64,000 nucleotides of DNA, from the NCBI RefSeq assembly GCF_001612885.1, contig NZ_BDBH01000013.1:1-64000 (forward strand), in the 5' to 3' direction. The notes beneath the pieces were generated by a model. The model was not told the DNA's origin. It searched no databases and saw only the letters and a program-made list of their open reading frames with translations. Origin of the DNA: Nocardia harenae NBRC 108248. Lineage in GTDB: Bacteria > Actinomycetota > Actinomycetes > Mycobacteriales > Mycobacteriaceae. This document shows positions 37,882 through 47,114 of the stretch, in pieces. Both the position numbers and the translations under genes were made by a program. Within the stretch, counting starts at the first letter, position 1. Every line of letters starts with the position of its first letter.

Positions 37882-40800
37882 CTACTCCAGTTCGCCCTCG
37901 GTCTCCAGGTAGACCTCCCGCAGGCGGTCGAGCGTCTCCCGCTCGGGCTGCGCCCACATGCCGCGCTCGGCCGCCTCGAGCAGGCGTTCCGCGATGCCGT
38001 GCAGCGCCCACGGATTCGACTGCGTCATGAACTTGCGGTTCACGTCGTCGAAGACGTAGCTCTCGCTGAGCTTCTCGTACATCCAGTCGGCGACGACGTC
38101 GGTGGTGGCGTCGTAGCCGAAGAGGTAGTCGACGGTCGCCGCCATCTCGAAGGCGCCCTTGTAACCGTGCCTGCGCATGGCCTCCAGCCAGCGCGGATTC
38201 ACCACGCGGGCGCGGAAGACCCGGGTGGTCTCCTCGGAGAGGCTGCGGGTGCGCACCGCGTCCGGGCGGGTGCTGTCGCCGATATAGGCCTCCGGGTTCC
38301 GTCCGGTGAGCGCCCGCACGGTGGCGACCATGCCGCCGTGGTACTGGAAGTAGTCGTCGGAGTCGGCGATGTCGTGCTCGCGGGTGTCGGTGTTCTTGGC
38401 CGCCACCGCGATCCGCCGGTAGGCGGTGCGCATGTCGTCGGCGGCCGGGGCGCCGTCCAGGTCACGGCCGTAGGCGAAGCCGCCCCAGGCGGTGTAGACC
38501 TGCGCCAGGTCGTCGTCGGTGCGCCAGCTCCTGGAGTCGATGAGCTGGAGCAGCCCGGCGCCGTAGGTGCCCGGCTTGGAGCCGAAGATGCGGGTGGTGG
38601 CGCGGCGCTCGTCGCCGTGCTCGGCCAGGTCGGCCGCCGCGTGCGCACGCACGTAGTTCTGCTCGGCGGGCTCGTCCAGCCCGGCCACCAGCCGCACCGC
38701 GTCGTCCAGCAGGGCGAGCACGTGCGGGAAGGCGTCCCGGAAGAAGCCGCTGATCCGGACCGTGACGTCGATGCGAGGGCGGCCCAGCTCGGCGAGGTCG
38801 AGCACCTCGAGCGTGGTGACGCGGCGGCTCGCCTCGTCCCACACCGGGCGCACGCCGAGCAGCGCGAGCACCTCGGCGATGTCGTCGCCGGAGGTGCGCA
38901 TGGCGGCGGTGCCCCACACCGAGATGCCCACCGAGCGCGGGTACGCGCCGTGGTCGGCCAGGTACCGCTCCAGCAGCGAGTCGGCCATGGCCTGGCCGGT
39001 CTCCCAGGCCAGGCGGGACGGGACCGCCTTGGGGTCGACCGAGTAGAAGTTGCGGCCGGTGGGCAGGACGTTGATCAGGCCGCGCAGCGGCGAGCCGCTC
39101 GGACCGGCCGGGACGAAGCCGCCGTTCAGGGCGTGCAGGACGCGGTCCAGTTCGATGCCGGTGCCGCGCAGCCGGGGGACGACTTCGCTCGCCGCGAAGC
39201 GGAGCACCTTCCGCACCGGTTCGGTGTCGGTGACGCCCGCCGGCGCGGCGCCTACGGCGGCGTCGACGATGGCGTCGACCGCGTCGACGGACCAGTTCGC
39301 GGCCTGCAGCGCGGCGACGAGTGCGCGCGACCGCTCCTCGACCTCGTCGACCCGGGAGCGCGATTCGCTCCCGGACTCGTCCAGCCCGAGCGCCTCGCGC
39401 AGCCCGGGCACGGACTGCTCCCCGCCCCAGAGCTGGCGGGCGCGCAGCATGGCGAGCACCAGGTCCAGCTCGGTCTCCCCGGCGGGCGCCTGCCCGAGGA
39501 TGTGCAGCCCGTCCCGGATCTGCACGTCCTTGATCTCGCAGAGCCACCCGTCGACGTGCAGCAGCATGTCGTCGAAGACGTCTTCTTCCGGGCGCTCGGC
39601 CAGGCCGAGGTCGTGGTCCATCTTGGCGGCGCGCATGAGCGTCCAGATCTGCTGCCGGATGGCGGGCAGCTTGGCCGGGTCCAGCGCGGAGATATTGGCG
39701 TGCTCGTCGAGCAGCTGCTCCAGCCGGGAGATGTCGCCGTAGGTCTCGGCGCGCGCCATCGGCGGAATGAGGTGGTCGACCAGGGTGGCGTGCGCCCTGC
39801 GCTTGGCCTGGGTGCCCTCGCCCGGGTCGTTCACCAGGAACGGGTAGACGAGCGGCAGGTCGCCGAGCGCGGCGTCGGTGCCGCAGGCCGCGGACATGCC
39901 CAGCGTCTTGCCGGGGAGCCACTCCAGGTTGCCGTGCTTGCCGAGGTGCACCACGGCGTCCGCGCCGAACCCGTCCGCCAGCCACCGGTACACCGCCAGG
40001 TAGTGGTGGCTCGGCGCGAGATCCGGGTCGTGATAGATGGCGACCGGATTCTCGCCGAACCCGCGCGGCGGCTGCACGATCAGCACCACATTGCCGAAGC
40101 GCAGTGCGGCGATGACGATCTCGCCCGCCGGATCGGCCGAGCGGTCCACGTAGAGCTCGCCCGGCGGCGGGCCCCACGCCTCGATCACGGCCTCGCGCAG
40201 CTCGCCGGGGAGCGTCTCGAACCAGGCGGTGTAGGCGGCGGCGCCGATCCGCACCGGGTTGCCCGCCAGCTGCTCGGCGGAGAGCCAGTCCGGGTCCTGC
40301 CCGCCCGCCGCGATGAGGGCGTGGATGAGCGCGTCGCCGTCCTGCTCCGCCAATCCGGGAACCTCGCCGGGCGCGCCGATGTCGTACCCGGCGGCGCGCA
40401 GCTCGGTGAGCAGCCGGATGGCGCTGGCGGGGGTGTCCAGCCCGACGGCATTGCCGATCCTGGCGTGCTTGGTCGGATACGCGGAGAGCACGAGCGCCAG
40501 CTTCTTCTCGGCGGCCGGGATGTGCCGGAGCCGGGCGTGCCTGGTGGCGATCCCGGCGACGCGGGCGGCGCGCTCCGGGTCGGGCACGTAGGTGGCGAGC
40601 CCGTCGGCGTCGAACTCCTTGAAGGAGAACGGAACCGTGATGATCCGGCCGTCGAACTCGGGCACCGCCACCTGGGTCGCGACATCGAGCGGCGAGAGGC
40701 CGTCGTCGTTCGCCGCCCACTGCGCGCGGCCGGAGGTCAGGCAGAGCCCCTGCAGGATCGGGACGTCGAGCGCGGCCAGCGCGGCGACGTCCCATGCCTC

Positions 40801-41484
40801 GTCGTCGCCGCCGGCCGCGGCGGTGGCCGGGGTGCTGCCGCCCGCCGCGAGCACGGTGACGATCAGCGCGTCGGCGGCGCGCAGGGTGTCGAGCAGCTCG
40901 GGTTCGGCGGTGCGCAGCGAGGCGCAGTACACCGGCAGCGGCCTGGCGCCCGCGGCCTCGAGCGCGGCGCAGAGCGCGGAGATGTAGCCGGTGTTCCCGG
41001 CCAGGTGCTGGGCGCGGTAGTAGACCACCGCGACGGTCGGGCCGTCGACGGCGGCGGGGTCGCGCTCCAGCACGCCCCAGGAGGGCAGCTGCACCGGCGG
41101 GCCGAAGCCGTTGCCGGTGAGCAGCACCGTGTCGGAGAGGAAGTGGTGCAGCTCGCGCAGGTTGTCCCGGCCGCCCGCGGCGAGGTAGTTGTGCGCGTCG
41201 GCGGCGACGCCGCCCGGTACCGTGGAGAGCTCCATGAGCTCGGCGTCCGGGGCGATCTCGCCGCCGAGCGCGACCAGCGGCACGCCGGCGGCGACCAGCG
41301 CGGCCAGCCCCTCCTCCCAGGCCCGCTTGCCGCCGAGAATGCGGACGATCACCAGGTCGGCGCCGTCGAGCAGCCCGGGCAGGTCGTCGACGAGCAGCCG
41401 GGCGGGGTTGGCCCACCGGTAGTCCGCGCCGCTGGCGCGGGCGCTCAGCAGATCGGTGTCGGAGGTGGAGAGCAGCAGGATCAC
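37882..41484 (-). CDS. cobN: Cobaltochelatase CobN subunit
   Basis: The 1200-residue protein has the length of aerobic CobN and its landmarks: DAVVHLGKHGNLEWLPGK near residue 510, the DYFQYHGGMVATVRALTG region near residue 1040, and the conserved end of the family (NRKFMTQSNPWALHGIAERL). CobN is the large subunit that, with CobS and CobT or a ChlI/ChlD-like pair, inserts cobalt into hydrogenobyrinic acid diamide. The GTG at 41484 is chosen because it starts the family N-terminus and follows GAGGAAGG. A cobalamin riboswitch lies directly upstream, so B12 should shut it down. It is divergent from cobG. Confidence 0.96.
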   Translation of the reverse strand: MILLLSTSDTDLLSARASGADYRWANPARLLVDDLPGLLDGADLVIVRILGGKRAWEEGLAALVAAGVPLVALGGEIAPDAELMELSTVPGGVAADAHNYLAAGGRDNLRELHHFLSDTVLLTGNGFGPPVQLPSWGVLERDPAAVDGPTVAVVYYRAQHLAGNTGYISALCAALEAAGARPLPVYCASLRTAEPELLDTLRAADALIVTVLAAGGSTPATAAAGGDDEAWDVAALAALDVPILQGLCLTSGRAQWAANDDGLSPLDVATQVAVPEFDGRIITVPFSFKEFDADGLATYVPDPERAARVAGIATRHARLRHIPAAEKKLALVLSAYPTKHARIGNAVGLDTPASAIRLLTELRAAGYDIGAPGEVPGLAEQDGDALIHALIAAGGQDPDWLSAEQLAGNPVRIGAAAYTAWFETLPGELREAVIEAWGPPPGELYVDRSADPAGEIVIAALRFGNVVLIVQPPRGFGENPVAIYHDPDLAPSHHYLAVYRWLADGFGADAVVHLGKHGNLEWLPGKTLGMSAACGTDAALGDLPLVYPFLVNDPGEGTQAKRRAHATLVDHLIPPMARAETYGDISRLEQLLDEHANISALDPAKLPAIRQQIWTLMRAAKMDHDLGLAERPEEDVFDDMLLHVDGWLCEIKDVQIRDGLHILGQAPAGETELDLVLAMLRARQLWGGEQSVPGLREALGLDESGSESRSRVDEVEERSRALVAALQAANWSVDAVDAIVDAAVGAAPAGVTDTEPVRKVLRFAASEVVPRLRGTGIELDRVLHALNGGFVPAGPSGSPLRGLINVLPTGRNFYSVDPKAVPSRLAWETGQAMADSLLERYLADHGAYPRSVGISVWGTAAMRTSGDDIAEVLALLGVRPVWDEASRRVTTLEVLDLAELGRPRIDVTVRISGFFRDAFPHVLALLDDAVRLVAGLDEPAEQNYVRAHAAADLAEHGDERRATTRIFGSKPGTYGAGLLQLIDSRSWRTDDDLAQVYTAWGGFAYGRDLDGAPAADDMRTAYRRIAVAAKNTDTREHDIADSDDYFQYHGGMVATVRALTGRNPEAYIGDSTRPDAVRTRSLSEETTRVFRARVVNPRWLEAMRRHGYKGAFEMAATVDYLFGYDATTDVVADWMYEKLSESYVFDDVNRKFMTQSNPWALHGIAERLLEAAERGMWAQPERETLDRLREVYLETEGELE

Positions 41485-41521
41485 GAACGACCTTCCTCGG
41501 GAGACGCGCCCAGCGGGATGT

Positions 41522-41608
41522 GGTGCTCGCCGGAGAGGGTCTGGCTGTGAACAGTGGCGCGACCGCACCGGAGTTGCACCGGTTTCCTCTGCGCTTCCCG
41601 CGAGCACC
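41522..41608 (-). ncRNA. Cobalamin riboswitch
   Basis: On the minus strand a 9-bp P1 helix pairs 41600-41608 with 41522-41530. Between them are the conserved GGAAACCGGTGCAA core, TCCGGTGCGGTCGCGCCACTG, and the B12-box CAGCCAGACCC (within 41537-41560). Thirty-seven nt separate the aptamer from the cobN start, including the ribosome site, so control is probably at translation. At 87 nt it is compact for the class. Confidence 0.88.
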
Positions 41609-41701
41609 CGGGATGCTACCGGGGGCGCCGGGTGGCGCCCGACGCGAGCCCCGCACCTGTCGCGCCGCCGGGCGCCCGCGGTCCGTAGGCTGGAACGAGT
41701 C

Positions 41702-42886
41702 ATGACGCGATCGAATGCAGATTCCTGCCCCGGGGTGCTGCGGCTGCACGAGGCCGCCGACGGCCCGCTCGCCCGGGTGCGGGTGCCGGGCGGGCAGCTC
41801 GGCGCCGCCGGGTTGCAGGCGCTGGCCGAGGCGGCCGACGAGCTCGGCGACGGCGCGCTGGAGCTGACCTCGCGCGGCAATATCCAGCTGCGCGGCATCC
41901 GGGACGCCGGCGCGCTCACCGCGCGGCTCGGCGCCGCCGGGCTGCTGCCGAGCGCCACCCACGAGCGGGTGCGCAATATCGTCGCCTCGCCGCTCTCCGG
42001 GCTGGCCGGTGGGGTGGCCGATGTGCGCGAGCTGGTCCCGGCGCTCGACGCCGGGCTGCGCGGGGCGCCGGAGCTGGCCGAGCTGCCCGGCCGGGTGCTC
42101 TTCACGCTGGACGACGGGCGCGGCGATGTCAGCGGGTTCGGGGCCGATTTCGGGCTGCACGCGGTCGAGCCAGGGGTCTTCGCTCTGCTGCTCGCCGGGG
42201 CGGACAGCGGGATCCGGGTGCCGGCGGGCGACGCGGTCGGGCTGGTGCTCGCCGCGGCGCGCGCCTTCGCGGAGATCCGCGGGGGTGGATGGCGGCTCAC
42301 CGAGGTGCCGGAGGGGGCCGCGCGGGTGCGCGAGCTGCTCGGGTTCGCGGGCACCGCCGCGGGGCCGGTGCTCCCAGGGCCCGCCGAGCAGCCGCCGATC
42401 GGCTGGCTGCCGCAGGACGACGGGCTGGTCGCGCTGGGCGCCGGGGTCCGGCTCGGGGTGCTGCCCGCGCGCACCGCGCTCTTCGTGGCGGCGGTGGAGC
42501 GGGCCGTTCTCGTCACGCCGTGGCGCGGGCTGGTGATTCCGAGCCTGGACGAGGGGACCGCCGAGCAGGTGGTGCGGGTGCTCGCCCCCATGGGGCTGGT
42601 CTTCGACGCGGAGTCGCCGTGGGTCCGGGTCAGCTCCTGCGCCGGAGCGCCGGGGTGCGCGAAGTCACACACGGACGTGCGGGCGGACGCCACCGCCGCC
42701 GTCGAGTCGGGTCGGGTGCTCGGCGCCGAGGACGGTGACGTGGCGCCCGGGCCGGTACCGGCCGCGGAGGTTCGGGCTTCCGGGCGCCAGCACTGGTCCG
42801 GCTGCGAGCGCCGGTGCGGGCACCCGCGCGGCCCGGCCACCGATATCGTCGCGGGCCCGGACGGCTACCGGGTGACCGAGCCGTGA
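41702..42886 (+). CDS. cobG: Precorrin-3B synthase CobG
   Basis: The 394-residue protein is a sulfite/nitrite-reductase-like enzyme of the aerobic B12 pathway that converts precorrin-3A to 3B using oxygen. It shows LELTSRGNIQLRGI near residue 58 and the Fe-S/sirohaem ligands CAGAPGCAKSHTD near residue 318 and CERRCGHPRG near residue 368. The presence of CobG, CobN and CobK/L marks the aerobic route. The ATG at 41702 is favoured; the open frame runs further up through the riboswitch region. It is followed 25 nt later by cobH. Confidence 0.94.
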   Translation: MTRSNADSCPGVLRLHEAADGPLARVRVPGGQLGAAGLQALAEAADELGDGALELTSRGNIQLRGIRDAGALTARLGAAGLLPSATHERVRNIVASPLSGLAGGVADVRELVPALDAGLRGAPELAELPGRVLFTLDDGRGDVSGFGADFGLHAVEPGVFALLLAGADSGIRVPAGDAVGLVLAAARAFAEIRGGGWRLTEVPEGAARVRELLGFAGTAAGPVLPGPAEQPPIGWLPQDDGLVALGAGVRLGVLPARTALFVAAVERAVLVTPWRGLVIPSLDEGTAEQVVRVLAPMGLVFDAESPWVRVSSCAGAPGCAKSHTDVRADATAAVESGRVLGAEDGDVAPGPVPAAEVRASGRQHWSGCERRCGHPRGPATDIVAGPDGYRVTEP

Positions 42887-42911
42887 CCGGCCACGTCCTA
42901 CTGTTGACCCC

Positions 42912-43547
42912 ATGTCCGTAACCCGTGCCGGCTACCTCACCGATGGCGCCGAGATCTACCGGCGGTCCTTCGCCACCATCAGGGCGGAGGCCGACCTGGA
43001 GCGCTTCCCCGCCGACGTCGCGCAGGTGGCGGTGCGGATGATCCACGGCACCGGCCAGGTCGATCTCGCCGACGACATCGCCTTCTCCCCCGGCGTCGTC
43101 ACCGCGGCCCGCACCGCGCTCCGGGCGGGCGCCCCCATCCTCTGCGACGCCACCATGGTCGCCGCCGGCGTCACCCGCAAGCGCCTCCCCGCGGAGAACG
43201 AGGTGCTCTGCACCCTCGCCGACCCGCGCACCCCCGCGCTCGCCGCCGAACTCGGCACCACCCGCTCGGCCGCCGCGCTGGAGCTGTGGGGAGACCGGCT
43301 CGCCGGCGCCGTCGTCGCCATCGGCAATGCCCCCACCGCGCTCTTCCACCTGCTCGACCTGCTCGACGCCGGGGCCCCGCGCCCCGCCGCCGTCCTCGGC
43401 ATCCCGGTCGGCTTCATCGGCGCGGTGGAGTCCAAGGAGGCGCTCGTCGAGTACGGCGGGGTCGAGTACCTGACCGTGCGCGGCAGGCGCGGCGGCAGCG
43501 CCGTCACCGCGTCGGCGCTCAATGCGATCGCGAGCGAGGCGGAGTGA
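42912..43547 (+). CDS. cobH: Precorrin-8X methylmutase CobH
   Basis: The 211-residue length and sequence fit CobH/CbiC, which moves a methyl group from C-11 to C-12 to give hydrogenobyrinic acid. The conserved catalytic His lies in RMIHGTGQVDL near residue 44, and IGNAPTALFHLLDLL near 136 and GFIGAVESKEAL near 165 are family landmarks. Its stop overlaps the start of cobIJ by 4 nt (GTGA), so the two are co-translated. Confidence 0.96.
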   Translation: MSVTRAGYLTDGAEIYRRSFATIRAEADLERFPADVAQVAVRMIHGTGQVDLADDIAFSPGVVTAARTALRAGAPILCDATMVAAGVTRKRLPAENEVLCTLADPRTPALAAELGTTRSAAALELWGDRLAGAVVAIGNAPTALFHLLDLLDAGAPRPAAVLGIPVGFIGAVESKEALVEYGGVEYLTVRGRRGGSAVTASALNAIASEAE

Positions 43548-45190
43548 GCGGCAAGCTGTGGGGCATCGGGCTCGGCCCCGGCGACCCGGAACTCGTCACC
43601 GTGAAGGCGGCGCGGATCATCGGCGCGGCCGACGTGATCGCCTTCCACAGCGCCAGGCACGGGCGCAGCATCTCGCGCGCGATCGCGGCGCCCTACATGC
43701 GGGCCGGGCAGCTCGAGGAGCACCTCGTCTATCCGGTGACCACCGAGACCACCGACCACCCCGGCGGGTACCAGGGCGCCATCGACGAGTTCTACGCCGA
43801 CGCCGCCGAGCGCCTCGCCGCGCACCTCGCCGCCGGGCGCTCGGTGGCGCTGCTCGCCGCGGGCGACCCGCTCTTCTACAGCTCGTACATGCACATGCAC
43901 CGGCGGCTGGCCCACCGCTTCGACGCCGAGATCATTCCCGGCGTGACCTCGGTGAGCGCCGCCTCCGCCGCGCTCGGCACCCCCCTGGTCGAGGGCGAGC
44001 AGGTGCTCACTGTGCTGCCGGGCACCCTGCCCGCCGCAGAGCTCGCCGAGCGGCTGCGCGGCACCGAGGCGGCGGCCGTCCTCAAGCTCGGCCGCACGTA
44101 CCCCGCCGTCCGGCGGGCGCTCGCCGACGCCGGGCGGCTCGACGACGCCTACTACGTCGAGCGGGCCAGTACCGGGCGGCAGCGGGTGCTGCGCGCCGCC
44201 GACGTCGACGAGGGCTCGGTTCCGTACTTCGCCATCGCCGTGGTGCCGGGGCCGAAGCCGGAGACGCGCATTCCGCTCACCGCGGAGGGGGCAGGCGCGG
44301 AGCCGCCGAGCCCGGCGTCGAACGGCGTGCGCGACAACCGGTCCGGGCAGGCGGCCCCGGCGCGCACCGGCGCCGCACCGGCCACCGGCGGTGCGCTCGC
44401 GGCGGTACCGAGCGCCGGGCATTCTGCGGCGGTGACCGCGGGCACCTCGACGGGCGAGGTGGTCGTCGTCGGGCTCGGCCCGGGCGACCCGAACTGGACC
44501 ACCCCCGAGGTCACCGCCGCCCTCGCCGAAGCCACCGACCTCGTCGGCTACACCACGTACATCGACCGGGTCCCGGCCCGGCCGGGCCAGCGCAGGCACG
44601 CCAGCGACAACCGCGTGGAGTCCGAGCGCGCCGCCATGGCGCTGGACCTGGCCCGGCGCGGCGCCCGCGTCGCCGTCGTCTCCTCGGGCGACCCCGGCGT
44701 CTTCGCCATGGCGGCCGCCGTCCTGGAGGAGGCCGCCGACCCGCGCTGGGCGGGCGTGCCGGTCCGGGTCCTCCCCGGCGTCACCGCCGCGCACGCGGTG
44801 GCGTCGCGAGCGGGCGCCCCGCTCGGCCACGACTACGCGACCATCTCGCTCTCCGACCGCCTCAAGCCGTGGGAGGTCGTCGCCGAGCGCCTGGCGGCGG
44901 TGGCCGCCGCCGACATGGCCATCGCCGTCTACAACCCGGCCTCCTCGCAGCGCACCTGGCAGGTCGCCGCCATGCGCGACCTGCTGCTCGCGCACCGCGC
45001 CCCGGACACCCCGGTGATCCTCGGCCGCGATGTCGGCGGCCCGGCGGAGACGGTCCGCATCGTGCGCCTCGCCGACCTCGACCCGGCCGAGGTGGACATG
45101 CGCACCCTGCTGATCGTCGGCGCCTCCACGACGGCGGTGCACGGCCCCCGGGTCTTCACCTCGCGCCGCTACGCCGCCCTCCCGCGCTAA
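43544..45190 (+). CDS. cobIJ: Fused precorrin-2 C20- and precorrin-3B C17-methyltransferase
   Basis: The 548-residue protein joins two SAM-dependent tetrapyrrole methyltransferases. Residues 1-245 match CobI (GIGLGPGDPELVTVKA; AAGDPLFYSSYMHM) and residues 305-548 match CobJ (VVVGLGPGDPNWTTPE; VSSGDPGVFAMA; CobJ-type VYNPASSQR). A 55-residue Ala/Pro/Gly-rich linker, probably disordered, lies between them. The same fusion is known in mycobacteria (Rv2066). The GTG start is inside the cobH stop. The two active sites act at successive ends of the precorrin-2 to precorrin-4 step, with CobG between. Confidence 0.95.
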   Translation: MSGKLWGIGLGPGDPELVTVKAARIIGAADVIAFHSARHGRSISRAIAAPYMRAGQLEEHLVYPVTTETTDHPGGYQGAIDEFYADAAERLAAHLAAGRSVALLAAGDPLFYSSYMHMHRRLAHRFDAEIIPGVTSVSAASAALGTPLVEGEQVLTVLPGTLPAAELAERLRGTEAAAVLKLGRTYPAVRRALADAGRLDDAYYVERASTGRQRVLRAADVDEGSVPYFAIAVVPGPKPETRIPLTAEGAGAEPPSPASNGVRDNRSGQAAPARTGAAPATGGALAAVPSAGHSAAVTAGTSTGEVVVVGLGPGDPNWTTPEVTAALAEATDLVGYTTYIDRVPARPGQRRHASDNRVESERAAMALDLARRGARVAVVSSGDPGVFAMAAAVLEEAADPRWAGVPVRVLPGVTAAHAVASRAGAPLGHDYATISLSDRLKPWEVVAERLAAVAAADMAIAVYNPASSQRTWQVAAMRDLLLAHRAPDTPVILGRDVGGPAETVRIVRLADLDPAEVDMRTLLIVGASTTAVHGPRVFTSRRYAALPR

Positions 45191-45215
45191 TATTCCACAA
45201 AGGAAGGTGCGCAGC

Positions 45216-45752
45216 ATGAGTGAACCGAAGCCCAAACCGCTGAACGCGACCGCGGCCTCGCTGCTCGGATTCCTGCACGAGGGCCCGCGCTCCGGCTGGG
45301 ACCTGGTGACCGAGGCCCAGCGGCGGATCGGCGACTTCTGGACCGTCACCCAGAGCCAGGTCTACCGCGAACTCGCCGCCATGGACACCGCGGGCCTGGT
45401 GGAGAAGGGCGAGGCGGGCGCCCGCGAGCGCACCCCGTACCGGATCACCGAGGCGGGCAAGGCCGCCTTCGGCGAGTGGATCGCCCGCGACCCCGGCGCC
45501 GAGACCATCCGCGTCCCGCTGCTCCTCACGCTGAACTTCGGCGAGCATCTGGACCGCGCGCACGTGGATCGCATCGCCGCCGCCAACCGCGCCGTGCACC
45601 AGCGGCGCCTGGACGGCTACCTCACCCAGGAGTGTTCCCCGCAGGCCCGCTACCAGCGCGCCACCCTGGAGTTCGGGATCCGCTACGAGCGCGCGGTACT
45701 CGGCTGGTTCGACGATCTCGCCGCGATCCTGGACGGCCACCCGCCGGGATAG
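45216..45752 (+). CDS. PadR-family regulator
   Basis: The 178-residue protein has a PadR winged helix (LLGFLHEGPRSGWDLVTEAQRRIGDF... QSQVYRELAAMDTAGLV) and a C-terminal helical Vir_act-like tail. The ATG at 45216 has a strong AAAGGAAGG site, just 25 nt after cobIJ, so it may be read through from the cob genes. No palindrome is evident. Whether it controls cobalamin genes is not shown by the sequence. Confidence 0.88.
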   Translation: MSEPKPKPLNATAASLLGFLHEGPRSGWDLVTEAQRRIGDFWTVTQSQVYRELAAMDTAGLVEKGEAGARERTPYRITEAGKAAFGEWIARDPGAETIRVPLLLTLNFGEHLDRAHVDRIAAANRAVHQRRLDGYLTQECSPQARYQRATLEFGIRYERAVLGWFDDLAAILDGHPPG

Positions 45753-45780
45753 GGAGCTGTTTCGAGAATCTCCGAACACC

Positions 45781-46512
45781 TCACCGCCCCCGCAGCCACG
45801 CCATCGCGTCGTCCACCGTCGTGACGACCGGCGCGCCACCGGCGGGCAGCGGGGGCCGGTCGACGACGATCACCGGCACCCCCAGCTCCCGGGCGGCGAT
45901 CAGCTTGGCCTCGGTGTCCGGCCCGCCACTGTCCTTGGTCACCAGCACATCGATCCGATGCTCGCGCAGCAGCGAGATCTCGTCGGCGAGGGCGAAAGGC
46001 CCGCGAGCGAGCAGGATTTCGCGGGCAGCGGGCAGCGGCGGGTCCGGGGGGTCGATGGCGCGGATCAGGAACCACGCGCCCGCGACACCGGCGAAGGCGG
46101 CGACGCCCTGCCTGCCGACGGTCAGGAAGACGCGACCGCGCAGCCCGGCGGCGGCGGCAGGCAGCGAGGGCACGCGGGTCCATGAATCACCCTGCGCGGC
46201 AACCCAACCGGGGCGACGCAGGTGCAGCAGCGCGACCCCGGCCGCGGCGGCCGCCGCGGCGGCGTGCGCGCTCATGACCGCGGCGAACGGGTGCGTGGCG
46301 TCGACGAGCAGATCGATCGCGTTGTCGCGCAGGTACTCCCGCAACCCCTCGGCCCCACCGAACCCCCCGACCCGCACCTCCCCCTCCGGCAGCACGGGCG
46401 CACGAACGCGGCCGGCGAGCGAGGACACGATATCGAGTCCGCGCTCGCCGGCCGCGAGACGGGCGAGGCTCCGCGCTTCGGCGGTGCCGCCCAGGATCAG
46501 AACCCGGGTCAG
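45781..46512 (-). CDS. cobK: Precorrin-6A reductase CobK (probable CTG start)
   Basis: The 243-residue enzyme reduces precorrin-6A with NADPH. The N-terminal TRVLILGGTAEARSLARL is the CobK Rossmann start; VDATHPFAAVMS near residue 77 and VTKDSGGPDTEAKLIAAREL near residue 196 are family landmarks. There is no ATG, GTG or TTG at the expected start. The codon directly before TRVLILGG is CTG, and it overlaps the previous gene's TGA as CTGA (46509-46512), mirroring the GTGA overlaps elsewhere here. I therefore take CTG as the start. CobM, which lies beside CobK in M. tuberculosis, is missing. Confidence 0.88.
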   Translation of the reverse strand: MTRVLILGGTAEARSLARLAAGERGLDIVSSLAGRVRAPVLPEGEVRVGGFGGAEGLREYLRDNAIDLLVDATHPFAAVMSAHAAAAAAAAGVALLHLRRPGWVAAQGDSWTRVPSLPAAAAGLRGRVFLTVGRQGVAAFAGVAGAWFLIRAIDPPDPPLPAAREILLARGPFALADEISLLREHRIDVLVTKDSGGPDTEAKLIAARELGVPVIVVDRPPLPAGGAPVVTTVDDAMAWLRGR

Positions 46513-47114
46513 GGCTGGCCGCTGAAGTAGGCGGCGCCCGCGTTCAGCAGGGACGGCCCACCGGCCACGAGCAGGCCGATGACGCCGCCGATCACGGCGC
46601 CGGGGATGATGGTGACGATGCCGACCAGGCCGAGCAGGGCCCCGATCACGGCGCCGACGGCGGCGCCGAGCGAGGCGCGCTGCAGCTCGGCGAAGAACCA
46701 ATCCTGCGCGGAGATGTCCTTGATGCCGCCGACCGAACCGGCGGCCGGGGTCAGGGTGAGGGCGCTGCCGTCGGCGGTGACGGCGGCGGCGATCGCCACC
46801 TCCCGGTCCTGCGCCGTGCCGCTGAGCGGGATGGTGGTGACGACCTCGCCCGCCGCGTTGGTCAGGGTGACCGAGCCCTGGTCGGCGTCCAGGCTGAACG
46901 CGCCGCCGGTGACCGTCGTGACGATCGACTTGCCCGCGTCGGCGAGCGCGACCGAGTAGTCGACGCCTTGGTCCTGGCCCTGCACGGAGGGCGAGGTGGC
47001 CTGCTGCTGCTCGGCGGGCGCGGCGGGGACCGGGGCGGCGTAGCCGGTGCCGGAGGCGATGCCGGTGGCGGCGGCGGCCAGCAGCGCGGTGGCGGCGAAC
47101 TTGCTGTACTTCAT
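46509..47114 (-). CDS. Secreted protein with a C-terminal Gly-rich hydrophobic region
   Basis: The 201-residue protein has a clear Sec signal (residues 1-27, ending TGYAAP). After a Gln/Ala-rich segment comes a beta-like domain (YSVALADAGKSIVTTVTGG..., VTLTNAAGEVVTTIPL) and a C-terminal glycine-zipper-like hydrophobic part (GAAVGAVIGALLGLVGIV... GAVIGGVIGLLVAGG). It resembles a family I associate with Nocardia but cannot name with confidence. The ATG has a GGGGAG site. It overlaps cobK by 4 nt. A link to cobalamin synthesis is not evident; it occupies the position of cobM in M. tuberculosis. Confidence 0.75.
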   Translation of the reverse strand: MKYSKFAATALLAAAATGIASGTGYAAPVPAAPAEQQQATSPSVQGQDQGVDYSVALADAGKSIVTTVTGGAFSLDADQGSVTLTNAAGEVVTTIPLSGTAQDREVAIAAAVTADGSALTLTPAAGSVGGIKDISAQDWFFAELQRASLGAAVGAVIGALLGLVGIVTIIPGAVIGGVIGLLVAGGPSLLNAGAAYFSGQP

